Below, piece by piece: positions 39,356 through 49,521 of a stretch of 64,000 nucleotides of DNA. The notes under the pieces were generated by a model. It ran no database searches, was not told the DNA's origin, and worked only from the letters and a program-made list of their open reading frames with translations. The stretch covers positions 806,001 through 870,000 of the forward strand of contig NZ_NESH01000001.1 of the NCBI RefSeq assembly GCF_003063355.1, given 5' to 3'. Made by a program: the position numbers and the translations under genes. Within the stretch, counting starts at the first letter, position 1; the number at the start of each line of letters is the position of its first letter. The DNA is from Limnohabitans sp. Bal53. Lineage in GTDB: Bacteria; Pseudomonadota; Gammaproteobacteria; Burkholderiales; Burkholderiaceae_C.

Positions 39356-40471
39356 ATGACTGCCTTACACACCCCCAACGCCGATCAGCCCATCTCCTTG
39401 GACCAAGCCCTGCCCCACCGCAAGACTTTGCGTGAGTGGCTGATCCCTTTGTCAGAGCGCAGCACAGCGCGCGCTTTTGTGTTGCTCGCTTTTGACTACG
39501 CCTTGTTCTTTGCCCTGATCACAGCCACCGTGATGCTCGAAGCCGTGTGGGCCAAGTTGCTGTGCGCCATGGTGGCGGGTTTTGTCATCGGCCGCCTGTT
39601 TGTGATCGGTCACGACGCTTGTCACCAAAGTCTCACGCCCCACCGCGAACTCAACAAAGTGCTGGGTCGCATCGCGTTTTTGCCCTCGCTCACGCCTTAC
39701 AGCCTTTGGGACACTGGCCACAACGTGGTGCACCACGGCTACACCAACCTCAAAGGCGTGGACTTTGTCTGGACCCCCCTGACGGCCGAAGAATTTGCCG
39801 CCTTGAGCCCCATGCAACGCTTGCTGCAACGCGCCTACCGCAGCGGCTGGGCCCCTGGCCTGTACTACATGATCGAAATTTGGTGGAAGCGCGAGTTCTT
39901 CCCCAACAAAACCCACATGCCCACGCGCCGCCCGATCTTCTTCAAGGACAGCCTGCTGGCCAGTGCTTTTGGCGTGCTGTGGATCGCCGCCATCGCCGCT
40001 GCGGCTGTCTACACCGGGCAGTCGGTCTGGCTGTCCTTGCTGATGGGCGTGCTGATCCCCTTCTTCTTCTGGAACACCATGATCGGCTTTGTGGTCTATG
40101 TGCACCACACCCACGTCAAGGTCTCCTGGCACGACAACAAAGCCGCCTGGACCAAGGCCGCGCCCTTTGTCTCGACCACGGTGCACCTGACCTTCCCGTT
40201 CAACATCGGCGGCATGATGCACCACATCATGGAGCACACCGCCCACCATGTGGACATGAGCATTCCGCTGTACCGCCTTAAGCAAGCGCAGGCCAAACTC
40301 GAAGAAATGCTGCCCGGCCGCATCATCGTGCAGCCCTTCTCATGGAAGTGGTATTTCGAGACCGCCAAAAACTGCAAGATGTACGACTTCACCCGTGAGT
40401 GCTGGACCGACTTCAAAGGCAACATGACCAGCCCGGTGCGTGGCAACCTGCCGCCTGCTGCACAGGCCTGA
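39356..40471 (+). CDS. Membrane fatty acid desaturase
   Basis: 371 residues. Three histidine boxes of the acyl-lipid desaturase family: GHDACHQS, DTGHNVVHHGYTN and HHIMEHTAHHVDMSIP, with four membrane segments between them. It resembles delta-12/omega-6-type (DesA) desaturases and should place a cis double bond in membrane fatty acids; the position cannot be read from sequence. Divergent from pyk; a clean terminator follows. Confidence 0.88.
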   Translation: MTALHTPNADQPISLDQALPHRKTLREWLIPLSERSTARAFVLLAFDYALFFALITATVMLEAVWAKLLCAMVAGFVIGRLFVIGHDACHQSLTPHRELNKVLGRIAFLPSLTPYSLWDTGHNVVHHGYTNLKGVDFVWTPLTAEEFAALSPMQRLLQRAYRSGWAPGLYYMIEIWWKREFFPNKTHMPTRRPIFFKDSLLASAFGVLWIAAIAAAAVYTGQSVWLSLLMGVLIPFFFWNTMIGFVVYVHHTHVKVSWHDNKAAWTKAAPFVSTTVHLTFPFNIGGMMHHIMEHTAHHVDMSIPLYRLKQAQAKLEEMLPGRIIVQPFSWKWYFETAKNCKMYDFTRECWTDFKGNMTSPVRGNLPPAAQA

Positions 40472-40489
40472 TCTGAGGCCATCGCCGAC

Positions 40490-40522
40490 CACAAAAAACC
40501 CCGCAATGCGGGGTTTTTTGTG
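40490..40522. terminator. Bidirectional intrinsic terminator
   Basis: CACAAAAAACCCCGC/GCGGGGTTTTTTGTG, a perfect 15-bp stem, loop 3 nt, with six A and six T flanks. It serves the desaturase gene and the convergent pgk. Confidence 0.92.
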
Positions 40523-40608
40523 AAGTGGGTTCTGAAAATTCATGTCGTGGCCAAAGCCTATCGACCTGCCTGAGAAACTGCAGCTCGCCCCTCAGGTTCG
40601 ACAGGCCC

Positions 40609-41802
40609 TCAGGCCGCAGCCCGTTTGGCCAAAATCTCGAAAGCGGGCAAGGTCTTTCCTTCCAGGATTTCCAGGAACGCACCACCGCCGGTCGAAATGT
40701 AGCCCACTTGCGCTTCGATGCCGTATTTGGCAATCGCCGCCAGCGTGTCGCCACCGCCCGCGATGCTGAAGGCGCTGGACTCGGCAATCGCTTGCGCAAT
40801 GACTTTTGTGCCGTTTTCAAAAGCCGCAAACTCGAACACGCCCACCGGGCCGTTCCACACAATGGTGCCCGCCTGCTTGAGCTGCGCGGCCAGCTTGGCA
40901 GCCGTCTCAGGGCCAATGTCCAAAATCATGTCGTCGTCGGCCACCTCGGTAGCTTTCTTCACCGTGGCCACGGCGTCGGCGGCAAAGGTCTTGGCGGTCA
41001 CCACATCAGTTGGGATCGGCACTTCTGCGCCCCTGGCCTTCATGGCTTCAATCACGGCTTTGGCCTCATCCACCAAATCGGCTTCGGCCAGGCTCTTGCC
41101 GATCTTCAGACCCGCCGCCAGCATGAAGGTGTTGGCAATGCCGCCGCCCACGATCAACTGGTCCACGTTTTGCGACAGGCTCTTCAAGATGGTCAGTTTG
41201 GTGCTGACCTTGCTGCCCGCCACGATGGCGGCCAATGGGCGCTTCGGCGCAGCCAGCGCCTTGCCAATCGCGTCGATCTCGGCGGCCAGCAAAGGACCTG
41301 CACAGGCGATGGGGGCGAACTGGGCGATGCCGTAGGTCGTGCCTTCGGCGCGGTGGGCCGTGCCAAAAGCATCGTTCACATAGATGTCGCACAACTGGGC
41401 CATCTTGCGGGCCAAGTCTTCGTTGTTTTTCTTCTCGCCCTTGTTGACACGGCAGTTCTCGAGCAAGACCACCTGGCCGGGCTGCACGTCCACACCGCCG
41501 ACCCAGTTGGCCACCAGCGGTACATCGCGGCCGAGCAACTCGCCCAAGCGCTTGGCCACGGGAGCCAGCGAGTCTTCGGGCTTGAACTCGCCCTCGGTGG
41601 GGCGGCCCAAGTGCGAGGTCACCATCACAGCAGCGCCTGCATCCAAAGCCATCTGGATGCAGGGCACGCTGGCGCGGATGCGGGTGTCTTCGGTGATGCG
41701 GCCGTCATCGGCTTGTGGCACGTTCAGGTCGGCGCGAATGAAGACGCGCTGACCAGCGGCTTGGCCTTTGGCACAAAGATCGGAAAAGCGGATGACGTTC
41801 AT
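40609..41802 (-). CDS. pgk: Phosphoglycerate kinase
   Basis: 397 residues from [10 protein letters not shown]. Motifs: [11 protein letters not shown], the substrate-binding HLGRPTEGE, and [14 protein letters not shown], and the closing GGGDTLAA loop that holds ATP. It catalyses the 1,3-bisphosphoglycerate/ADP step of glycolysis. Unlike gap, fba and pyk it shows no GTAAC box within 100 bp upstream. Confidence 0.97.
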   Translation of the reverse strand: MNVIRFSDLCAKGQAAGQRVFIRADLNVPQADDGRITEDTRIRASVPCIQMALDAGAAVMVTSHLGRPTEGEFKPEDSLAPVAKRLGELLGRDVPLVANWVGGVDVQPGQVVLLENCRVNKGEKKNNEDLARKMAQLCDIYVNDAFGTAHRAEGTTYGIAQFAPIACAGPLLAAEIDAIGKALAAPKRPLAAIVAGSKVSTKLTILKSLSQNVDQLIVGGGIANTFMLAAGLKIGKSLAEADLVDEAKAVIEAMKARGAEVPIPTDVVTAKTFAADAVATVKKATEVADDDMILDIGPETAAKLAAQLKQAGTIVWNGPVGVFEFAAFENGTKVIAQAIAESSAFSIAGGGDTLAAIAKYGIEAQVGYISTGGGAFLEILEGKTLPAFEILAKRAAA

Positions 41803-41910
41803 GGTGTGAAGAAGAGTGAAGGGAAGAATTCCCACCGATTTTAAAAGCCAGGTCTGACAACGGCTGACATGCGGGGCAGATACGAAACCCGAACAATGCC
41901 CCAACGAGAC

Positions 41911-42246
41911 TTACCAACCCAGTCCAAGGCGCAAAGGCAGGTAAACCGCCATGCCAACCAGGATCGTAGTCAACACACCGCGCCGCCAAAAGTAAGCGGC
42001 CACACCCGCAGCAGCCGCGTACAAACGGGCGTCTTGCCAGGTGTTAATCAAATCACCCTGCACCGTGATGATTTCGGGAATGACCACGGCCGACAGCGCT
42101 GCAATGGGCGCGTACTGCAAACCGCGCTGCGCCCAGCCGGGCAACTGCCAGGACTGGCTGGAGATGAAAAAGAAACTTCGGGCCACCACCGTGACCACGG
42201 CCAGGCCCACGATGACGGCCAGCGTCCACAGATCGGTTTCGTTCAT
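41911..42246 (-). CDS. azlD: AzlD-family branched-chain amino acid exporter subunit
   Basis: 111 residues with four hydrophobic segments and the family opening MNETDLWTLAVIVGLAVVTV. AzlD is the small partner of AzlC in branched-chain amino acid (or analogue) efflux. Its start overlaps the azlC stop by ATGA. Confidence 0.85.
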   Translation of the reverse strand: MNETDLWTLAVIVGLAVVTVVARSFFFISSQSWQLPGWAQRGLQYAPIAALSAVVIPEIITVQGDLINTWQDARLYAAAAGVAAYFWRRGVLTTILVGMAVYLPLRLGLGW

Positions 42247-42974
42247 GCCGCCGCCTTCGGTGCAGGCCGGATTTTTTCAACCGTCAGACACAGGATCACC
42301 GCCACGGCAATCGCCACCACGATGTTGAGTTTGAGCGGCAGGTTGTAAGCGGCCACTGCTGCTGCACCCGCCACAGCGGCTGAAAGGATACGCATGCGCG
42401 AGCTGGCCAGCGAGCACTGGATACCCAGCAAACACAAGATGCCCGCGAAGCCCAAGCCCCATTCCGGTGGGATCAGATTGGCCAAGCCCACGCCCAGCAG
42501 ACTGGCCACGATCCAGCTGCCCCAGTTCAGGAAATAATTGCCCGCCAGATAAGCCTCTTGCCCCGTGCGCTCGGTGTCGGTGCTGCCTGGCTGAGGGTAG
42601 TGCCGGGTGAACAGCACATAGGTGATGTCGGCAGTGAAGTAGCCGTGGCACATGCGCTGCCAACGCGGCAGGTGCATCAGATACGGCCGCAGGTGCAAGC
42701 TGAACACCACAAAGCGCAGGTTCACGCAAAACCCGGTCGCCAAAATCACCCAAGCCGGGGCCCCCGCCACCAAAAGTGGAATGGCCGCCAACTGCGAGCT
42801 GCCGGCGAACACCAGCATGGTCATGGCCACAGCCTCGAACACACTCATACCCGACTTGACCATGGCCACCCCGGTCATCAAGCCCCAAGCCGCCACACCG
42901 GGCGCTTGCGGGGCCAAGTCACGCAGGCCTTGCCAGAACTCGGCACGGCGGTAGAGCGTGGGCCGAAAAAACAT
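42243..42974 (-). CDS. azlC: AzlC-family branched-chain amino acid exporter subunit
   Basis: 243 residues. The ATG overlaps the fmt stop (TGATG), so it is coupled. Family motifs: LAPQAPGVAAWGLMTGVAM and VFAGSSQLAAIPLLVAGAP, NLRFVVFSLHLRPY. Six or more membrane segments. With AzlD it should form an exporter of branched-chain amino acids. The fmt-azlC coupling is unusual, since fmt usually sits with def or rsmB. Confidence 0.87.
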   Translation of the reverse strand: MFFRPTLYRRAEFWQGLRDLAPQAPGVAAWGLMTGVAMVKSGMSVFEAVAMTMLVFAGSSQLAAIPLLVAGAPAWVILATGFCVNLRFVVFSLHLRPYLMHLPRWQRMCHGYFTADITYVLFTRHYPQPGSTDTERTGQEAYLAGNYFLNWGSWIVASLLGVGLANLIPPEWGLGFAGILCLLGIQCSLASSRMRILSAAVAGAAAVAAYNLPLKLNIVVAIAVAVILCLTVEKIRPAPKAAA

Positions 42975-43936
42975 CAGGCCACCAAGCGCTGGCCAGGTTG
43001 CAAGGGGCAACCGCGCAAAAAGTCGGCAGCACCCAGGCGCTTGCCACCGGGACGCTGCAACTGGGTCAGGCACAACTGGCCCTCACCACAGGCCACCCGC
43101 ACGCCAGACGCATCGGCGCTGAGCACGGTGCCCGGCTGAGCCATCTCTTCGGCCGCTTCGGCCTCCGCTTGCCAAAGCTTGAGGGTTTCCACACCGGAGG
43201 CGGTGGCCAGCGGCACGGTCATGCCCGGAAACGGGTCAAAGGCGCGGATGCGCCGCGCCAGCACCTCGGCGCTCAGGGCCCAGTCGAGTGCGGCTTCGGC
43301 TTTGTCGATCTTGTGCGCGTAGTTCACACCCGCCAAGGGCTGAGGCTGGCGAGACAGGTCGCTCAAGTGGGTCAGAGCCTGCACGATGGCTTGTCCGCCC
43401 AACTCGGCCAAGCGGTCGTGCAGCACGGCGGTGGTGTCGGTGGGCGCCAGGGCGCAAGGCAAGACCAGCAGCATGTCGCCCGTGTCCAAGCCCGCGTCCA
43501 TCTGCATGATGGTGATGCCGGTTTGTGTGTCGCCCGCCTCGATGGCGCGGTGAATCGGCGCCGCACCGCGCCAGCGTGGCAACAAAGAAGCGTGGATGTT
43601 CAGGCAACCCTTGGGCGGCAAGTCCAGCACCCACTGCGGCAAGATCAAGCCATAAGCGGCCACGATCATGGCGTCGGCCTTGGCGTCCAGCAGCGTCTGG
43701 CGGGCAGCGGCAGCGTCTTCGGGGTATTTGCCATCGAGCCGCAGGCTGCGCGGCTGGGCCACAGGCACCGCATGGTCCAAGGCCCATTGCTTGACGGGCG
43801 AAGGCTGCAGCTTCATGCCGCGCCCTGCGGGCCGGTCAGGTTGGGTCAGCACCAGCACGATCTCGTGACCTGCCGCATGCAAGGCGGCCAGCGCCACTTG
43901 GGCAAATTCGGGCGTGCCCGCGAAAATCAAACGCAT
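42974..43936 (-). CDS. fmt: Methionyl-tRNA formyltransferase
   Basis: 320 residues. [18 protein letters not shown] at the N-terminus and the catalytic block [20 protein letters not shown], with the conserved Asn, His and the downstream Asp in GLDTGDML. It formylates Met-tRNA(fMet) with 10-formyl-THF for initiation. It is 20 bp after def, the usual pairing. Confidence 0.96.
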   Translation of the reverse strand: MRLIFAGTPEFAQVALAALHAAGHEIVLVLTQPDRPAGRGMKLQPSPVKQWALDHAVPVAQPRSLRLDGKYPEDAAAARQTLLDAKADAMIVAAYGLILPQWVLDLPPKGCLNIHASLLPRWRGAAPIHRAIEAGDTQTGITIMQMDAGLDTGDMLLVLPCALAPTDTTAVLHDRLAELGGQAIVQALTHLSDLSRQPQPLAGVNYAHKIDKAEAALDWALSAEVLARRIRAFDPFPGMTVPLATASGVETLKLWQAEAEAAEEMAQPGTVLSADASGVRVACGEGQLCLTQLQRPGGKRLGAADFLRGCPLQPGQRLVA

Positions 43937-43956
43937 GAAAGGTTCTTTAAAAGGAA

Positions 43957-44463
43957 TCAGCGCCCGGCTTTTTGGGCTTTGACCATCTTGGTCTTGATGC
44001 GGCCTTGCTTGAGTGGCGAGAGGTACTCCACAAACACCTTGCCCAACAGGTGGTCGAGCTCATGCTGGATGCAAATGGCCAGCATGCCATCGGCCTCGAT
44101 CGTGCGGCTTTGGCCATCGCGGTCCAAGGCCGTGACCTTGACTTGGGTGGCACGTTCCACGCCGTCGTAAATGCCGGGCACCGACAGGCAGCCCTCTTCA
44201 CCCTTGACGCGCTCGTCGTTCATCCAGCTGATTTCGGGGTTGATCAGCACCATGGGCTGGTTGCGCTCTTCAGACGTGTCGATCACCACCAAGCGCTCGT
44301 GCACATCGATCTGCGAGGCGGCCAGGCCAATACCACCGGCGTCGTACATGGTCTCCAGCATGTCGTCGATGAGGGCGTGGATGCGGGCGTCCACCGCTTG
44401 CACAGGTTTAGCCACCTTGTGCAAGCGAGGGTCGGGGTAGCAAAGGATGGGGAGCAGGGCCAT
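43957..44463 (-). CDS. def: Peptide deformylase
   Basis: 168 residues. The three zinc/iron motifs are [16 protein letters not shown] and QHELDHLLG; Cys and two His bind the metal and Glu is the base. The first motif has Ser where Thr is usual. It removes the N-formyl group from nascent proteins, reversing what Fmt adds. Confidence 0.96.
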   Translation of the reverse strand: MALLPILCYPDPRLHKVAKPVQAVDARIHALIDDMLETMYDAGGIGLAASQIDVHERLVVIDTSEERNQPMVLINPEISWMNDERVKGEEGCLSVPGIYDGVERATQVKVTALDRDGQSRTIEADGMLAICIQHELDHLLGKVFVEYLSPLKQGRIKTKMVKAQKAGR

Positions 44464-44527
44464 AACGTCTAAAAATCAAATGTGAATAGGCTTATTTTCG
44501 ATCATTTCGGCCCGGGGCCACCCAGCA

Positions 44528-45283
44528 TCAAGCCGAGAGACCGTATTGCACGAAACGGATCATGAAACGCGCCAGCGCCAAACCGTCATGTGGGTCTGAA
44601 AGACTTTCGATACTTTGCTCATAAAGCGGCTCCCCCAGCATGACCCGTCGCTTGTTCAGCAAAAAGGCCGACACCTCGGGCGTGAACTCCGGGTGAGGCT
44701 GGATGCAAAACACCTGGTCACCCAGCGCATAGGCCGCCACCGGGCAATCGGGCTGCGTGGCGAGCAAGGTGGCCCCAGGCGGCAAGGCCAGCACCTGATC
44801 CTGGTGGCTGGCCAACAAGGCCATTTGGGGCGATGGGTCGGGTGCCAGCCCCAGGTGTTCGGGCGCGCCCAGCCAGTCATACGCCTGCCGCCCGACCCGC
44901 CACCCCCGGGGTGCCCGCTGCACAGGCGCTCCCAGGCAATGCGCGATCAGCTGGTGGCCAAAACACACGCCGAGCAACTTGTGCTGGTCATGCAGCAAAC
45001 GCGTCACCCGCTCGCGCAAGGCCACCACCCAGGGCTCGTCCGAAAACGAATCGGCGCGGCTGCCGGTCAAAAGCACCGCGTCGTAGGCCTCAAAACTATC
45101 TGGATAGTGCCCATGCCGCGCACTGAAGGTGTCGATGCGACCTTGGTAACCCGCTTGCGCAAACAACTGCTCAAACATCGCCGCCACCCGGGTGTAACGC
45201 GGCACCAAGGGCGGGTCCAGATCGTCGTTTTCGAGGATGCACAGGCGCAGGTGCGCGGTCGTGGATGGGGTGGGATTCTGCAT
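44528..45283 (-). CDS. Class I glutamine amidotransferase-like protein
   Basis: 251 residues. The nucleophile elbow is GVCFGHQLIAHCLG with Cys, and the second motif is CIQPHPEF with the catalytic His. No synthase domain is fused, so it belongs to the free-standing group (GuaA-N-like, often annotated as GMP synthase-related or gamma-glutamyl hydrolases of amines). The substrate is unknown. It sits between def and dprA, where most relatives have no gene, so it is probably an insertion in the conserved order. Confidence 0.8.
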   Translation of the reverse strand: MQNPTPSTTAHLRLCILENDDLDPPLVPRYTRVAAMFEQLFAQAGYQGRIDTFSARHGHYPDSFEAYDAVLLTGSRADSFSDEPWVVALRERVTRLLHDQHKLLGVCFGHQLIAHCLGAPVQRAPRGWRVGRQAYDWLGAPEHLGLAPDPSPQMALLASHQDQVLALPPGATLLATQPDCPVAAYALGDQVFCIQPHPEFTPEVSAFLLNKRRVMLGEPLYEQSIESLSDPHDGLALARFMIRFVQYGLSA

Positions 45284-45380
45284 GGCGTGATTTTATGGAC
45301 TTGGCGCAAACCGGGCTTTGAACCACAATGCTTGGCACAACATGCATTCGACAGCCATCAGGCTGCACAGGGAGACAAAG

Positions 45381-46538
45381 ATGGTCAACACCCCCGAAGA
45401 ACTGGGCGCGTGGTTGCGGCTGGTGCTCACGCCCGGCGTGGGCCCCGAAAGCGCCAGGCGGCTGCTGGCGGCCTTTGGCGAGCCCCAAGCCCTCTTTGCG
45501 CAAACCGAAACCGCCTTGTGCCAAGTGGTCAACGCCAAACAGGCGCAGGCGCTGCGCATCATGCCCGATGGCTGCGTGGACCTCATCCAAAATACCCTCG
45601 ACTGGCTGCAGACCGCCAACGGACCGGGCCGCTGCGTGATCACCCTGGGCGATGCCGACTACCCTGCCCCCTTGCTCGACATTCCCGACCCACCGCTGAT
45701 GCTCTATGCCTTGGGCCAGACGGCGCAGCTGGCAACTTTGCGGGCCGAGCAAGCGTTGGCCATGGTGGGCAGCCGCAACCCCACGCCCCAAGGTGCCGAG
45801 AACGCCCGCGCCTTTGCCTTCGGCTTGGCCGCCAGTGGGCTGACCGTGGTCTCGGGCCTGGCGCTCGGGGTGGACGGTGCGGCCCATGAAGGCGCACTGC
45901 AGGGCGCCACAAAAGGACAACTGGCCACCATCGCCGTGGTGGGCACTGGGCTGGACCGGGTGTACCCGCGCCAGCACCGCGAACTGGCGCACCGCATTGC
46001 ACAAAATGGGCTGATCCTGAGCGAATACCCACTGGGCACCCCGCCGCTGTCGCCCAACTTTCCGCGCCGCAACCGCCTGATCTCGGGCTTGTCGCAGGCC
46101 ACGCTGGTGGTCGAAGCTGCTGTGCAATCGGGCTCGCTCATCACCGCCAAACAAGCCTTGGAACAAGGCCGCGACGTGTTGGCCATCCCCGGCTCCATCC
46201 ATTCAGCCCAATCCAAAGGTTGCCACGCGCTGATCAAACAGGGCGCCAAACTGGTGGAGACGGTGCAAGATGTGCTGGAAGAGCTGCAGCTGCCCACACC
46301 CGACGTGCAGCAGGCGCTGGACCTGCCAGCGCCACCGCCAGAGGATGAGCCGTCAGGCCACGATCCCGAACGCGCCCTGCTGCGTGCCATGGGCCACGAC
46401 CCCGTGGGACTGGACGCCCTGCAAGTGCGCTGCGGTTGGCCCACGGCGCAACTGCAGGCTCAGCTTTTGGAGCTGGAGTTGATGGGCCAAGTCGGGCGGC
46501 TGCCGGGTGGGCTGTTTCAGCGCATGGGGTCGGCTTGA
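45381..46538 (+). CDS. dprA: DNA-processing protein DprA
   Basis: 385 residues, start at MVNTPEELGAWLRL behind GGGAG. A SAM/HhH-like N-terminal part (LTPGVGPESARRLL), then the Rossmann-like DprA core (MVGSRNPTPQG, VVSGLALGVDGAAHEGAL, SEYPLGTPPLSPNFPRRNRLISGLS), and a C-terminal winged-helix piece. It brings incoming single-stranded DNA to RecA in natural transformation. Divergent from the amidotransferase gene. Confidence 0.94.
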   Translation: MVNTPEELGAWLRLVLTPGVGPESARRLLAAFGEPQALFAQTETALCQVVNAKQAQALRIMPDGCVDLIQNTLDWLQTANGPGRCVITLGDADYPAPLLDIPDPPLMLYALGQTAQLATLRAEQALAMVGSRNPTPQGAENARAFAFGLAASGLTVVSGLALGVDGAAHEGALQGATKGQLATIAVVGTGLDRVYPRQHRELAHRIAQNGLILSEYPLGTPPLSPNFPRRNRLISGLSQATLVVEAAVQSGSLITAKQALEQGRDVLAIPGSIHSAQSKGCHALIKQGAKLVETVQDVLEELQLPTPDVQQALDLPAPPPEDEPSGHDPERALLRAMGHDPVGLDALQVRCGWPTAQLQAQLLELELMGQVGRLPGGLFQRMGSA

Positions 46539-46564
46539 GGGTCCAAACGACACGCCTCCAGCAT

Positions 46565-48193
46565 TTAACCCGCAGACCCCAAGGCCAAGCCCGCGTGCTC
46601 ACGCAGCGGGTGGAAGTGAATCTTGGGAAAGCGCTCTTGGGCCAGCCGCACGTCGTAAGGGCTGGTGCACAAATAGGCCAAGGTGCCTGCCGCGTCGAGT
46701 GACATGCGCTGCGGGTAGGCGTTGGTGAATTCGCGCAGCTCGGCAGGGGTGTCGGCGGTGATCCAGCGGGCGCCGGTGTACTGGCAGCCTTCCAGGCGCA
46801 CGTCGCAGTCGTATTCGGCTTTGAGGCGGTGTTGCACCACTTCAAACTGCAGCTGGCCCACCGCGCCCAGCAGCATGGGGCCGCCGATTTCGGGTTTGAA
46901 GACCTGGATCGCGCCTTCTTCGCCCAGTTGGTCGAGGCCGGTTTGCAGCTGCTTGGTGCGCAGCGGGTTCTTCAGGATTACGGTCATGAAGAGTTCGGGC
47001 GCAAAGAAGGGCAGGCCGGTGAATTGCAAATTCGCGCCGTCGGTGATGGTGTCGCCCAGCTGCACGCCGCCATGGGTGGTGAAGCCAATGATGTCGCCCG
47101 CGTAGGCTTCGTCCACCGCTTCGCGGCGTTGGCTCAAAAAGGTCACCACGCTGGTGGGGCGCAGTTCCTTGGCAGTGCGCTGCACTTTGAGCTTCATGCC
47201 AGGGGTGTATTTGCCAGACGCCATGCGCACGAAGGCGATGCGGTCGCGGTGGTTGGCGTCCATGTTGGCTTGCACCTTGAACACCACGCCCGAGAACGCG
47301 CTGTCTTCCGGCTGGATCTCTTTGACCACGGGCTGCTTGTTGACCAGCAGATTGCTGGTGCGGGGCTTGGGTGCGGGGGCCAAGTCGACCAAGGCGTCGA
47401 GCACTTCCATCACACCGAAGTTGTTCACACCGGAGCCGAAGAACACGGGGGTTTGCTTGCCTGCCAAAAACGCAGCCATGTCAAATGCAGGCGATGCGCC
47501 GGTGGCCAGCTCCATGCTGTCCATGGCGGTCTGCCACTCCAGGCCAAAGCGCTCGGCCAGTTGGGCTTGCTCGGTGAGCGGGATGGTTTCGAAGTCTTGT
47601 GGCAGGCGTTCGCTGCCGGAGTCGAACACCGTCATGGCCTGCGTGCGCAAGTTGATGATGCCGCCAAAGCTCTTGCCCTGGCCTACAGGCCAGGTCATGG
47701 GCACGCAAGGCATGCCCAGCTCGCGTTCGACTTCGTCGAGGATGTCTAGGGGGTCCCGCACTTCGCGGTCCATCTTGTTGACGAAGGTGATGATGGGCGT
47801 GTCGCGCTGACGGCAGACTTCGATCAGTCGGCGGGTCTGGGCTTCCACACCGTTGGCCGCGTCAATGACCATGAGCGCCGAGTCCACGGCGGTGAGCACG
47901 CGGTAGGTGTCTTCGGAGAAGTCTTTGTGGCCGGGCGTGTCGAGCAGGTTGATGACGTGCTCGCGGTAGAGCATCTGCATGACGGACGAAGCCACCGAGA
48001 TACCACGTTGCTTTTCGATTTCCATCCAGTCGGATGTGGCGTGGCGCGAAGCCTTGCGGGCCTTGACCGAGCCGGCAATCTGGATCGCGCCCGAAAACAG
48101 CAAGAGCTTTTCGGTCAGTGTGGTTTTACCCGCGTCGGGGTGCGAAATGATGGCAAAAGTCCGGCGGCGCCGGGTTTCGTGGGCGTAGGTCAC
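46565..48193 (-). CDS. prfC: Peptide chain release factor 3
   Basis: 542 residues from a GTG start behind AGGA; upstream ATGs give an unrelated extension. G motifs: SHPDAGKTTLTEKL (P-loop), DTPGHKDF and NKMDREVRD. The C-terminal EF-G-like domains follow. RF3 frees RF1/RF2 from the ribosome after termination. The stop is convergent with dprA, 26 bp away. Confidence 0.94.
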   Translation of the reverse strand: MTYAHETRRRRTFAIISHPDAGKTTLTEKLLLFSGAIQIAGSVKARKASRHATSDWMEIEKQRGISVASSVMQMLYREHVINLLDTPGHKDFSEDTYRVLTAVDSALMVIDAANGVEAQTRRLIEVCRQRDTPIITFVNKMDREVRDPLDILDEVERELGMPCVPMTWPVGQGKSFGGIINLRTQAMTVFDSGSERLPQDFETIPLTEQAQLAERFGLEWQTAMDSMELATGASPAFDMAAFLAGKQTPVFFGSGVNNFGVMEVLDALVDLAPAPKPRTSNLLVNKQPVVKEIQPEDSAFSGVVFKVQANMDANHRDRIAFVRMASGKYTPGMKLKVQRTAKELRPTSVVTFLSQRREAVDEAYAGDIIGFTTHGGVQLGDTITDGANLQFTGLPFFAPELFMTVILKNPLRTKQLQTGLDQLGEEGAIQVFKPEIGGPMLLGAVGQLQFEVVQHRLKAEYDCDVRLEGCQYTGARWITADTPAELREFTNAYPQRMSLDAAGTLAYLCTSPYDVRLAQERFPKIHFHPLREHAGLALGSAG

Positions 48194-48342
48194 AAGGGGT
48201 CCTGAAGATCGTGTGGACCGCCAAGGGGGTCCAATGCTGGCCGAGCCCGTGCGGGCTGGCGAAAGCGGTGATTTTACCGGGCGATGGGCATCAGTCGCCA
48301 AAGCGCGGACCCGCCGTGTAGGCCGGGGATACACTGCAGGGT

Positions 48343-49521
48343 ATGAATCCGAACCTCATTCTCCTCACGCTCTGCCAAGGGCTGTTCTTCACCAACAACG
48401 TCACCTTCATCGCCATCAACGGGCTGGTGGGTTTGTCCATGGCGCCGCTGGGCTGGATGGCGACGTTGCCCGTCATGGGTTATGTGGTGGGCGGAGCACT
48501 GTCGACCGGGCTGGTGGCCAAGAGCCAGTCGCGCTGGGGGCGCAAGGTGTCGTTCCAGTTGGGGCTGGTGGTGGCTTTGTTTTCGGCGCTGTTGGCCGCG
48601 TATGCCGCCTGGAGCCACAACTTCTGGTTGCTGGTGGCGGCCACGGTGATTGCGGGTTATTACAGTGCCAATGGCCAGTTGTACCGTTTTGCAGCCGCTG
48701 AATTGGCGGCGGACGGTTTCAAGGAAAAAGCGGTTTCGCTGGTCTTGGCGGGTGGTTTGATTGGCGCCATCGTCGGCCCTAACCTGGCTTCTCGCACCCG
48801 CACTTTGTACGAGGTGCCTTTTTTGGGCGCTTACCTGGCGCTGGGCATCGTCGCCATTTTGGCCATGGTGTGCATGAGCTTCATCCGCTTCCCGGCTGTG
48901 CCCGCCAAAAAACCGGGCGACAGCGCGGGCCGCCCTTTGCGCGAGATCATGCGCCAGCCGGTGTTCATTGTGGCGGCGGCCGCAGCGGCCTTGAGTTATG
49001 GCGTCATGAACTTGCTGATGGCGGCCACCCCGCTGGCCATGCAGGTGTGTGGCTTCAGTTTTGACGATGCGGCGCTGGTGCTGGAGTGGCATGTGATCGG
49101 CATGTTCGCGCCAGGCTTTTTCACGGGCCACTTGATCAAGAAATTCGGCACACTGCAGATCATGGGCGTTGGCGTGGTGATCAACTTTGTGTGCATCGCG
49201 ATTGCCCTGTCGGGCGTGGAGTTGCACCAGTTCCTGATCTCGCTGTTCTTGCTGGGACTGGGTTGGAACTTCCTGTTCACAGGCAGCACCACACTGGCCA
49301 TGAAGGCCTGGACCCCCGCCGAAAAAGACCGGGGTCAGGCGGCTATCAACTTCTTTGTGTTCGCCACCATGGCCGTGACTTCCTTCGCTTCAGGCGCACT
49401 GGTCACCACCCAGGGCTGGATGTGGCTGAACATCGGCTCGCTGTTCCCAGTGGCTCTGACCGGGCTGGCACTGATGTGGATGGTGCTCAAGCAAAAAAGC
49501 GTGCAAGCAACCAGCGCTTGA
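48343..49521 (+). CDS. MFS transporter
   Basis: 392 residues with twelve hydrophobic segments in two six-helix bundles. The inter-helix motif AKSQSRWGRKVSF (2-3 loop type G-x-x-x-D-R-x-G-R relative) and the AGGLIGAIVGPNL segment fit the major facilitator superfamily. The substrate is unknown. Divergent from prfC. Its last 35 bp overlap the convergent hydrolase gene. Confidence 0.85.
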   Translation: MNPNLILLTLCQGLFFTNNVTFIAINGLVGLSMAPLGWMATLPVMGYVVGGALSTGLVAKSQSRWGRKVSFQLGLVVALFSALLAAYAAWSHNFWLLVAATVIAGYYSANGQLYRFAAAELAADGFKEKAVSLVLAGGLIGAIVGPNLASRTRTLYEVPFLGAYLALGIVAILAMVCMSFIRFPAVPAKKPGDSAGRPLREIMRQPVFIVAAAAAALSYGVMNLLMAATPLAMQVCGFSFDDAALVLEWHVIGMFAPGFFTGHLIKKFGTLQIMGVGVVINFVCIAIALSGVELHQFLISLFLLGLGWNFLFTGSTTLAMKAWTPAEKDRGQAAINFFVFATMAVTSFASGALVTTQGWMWLNIGSLFPVALTGLALMWMVLKQKSVQATSA

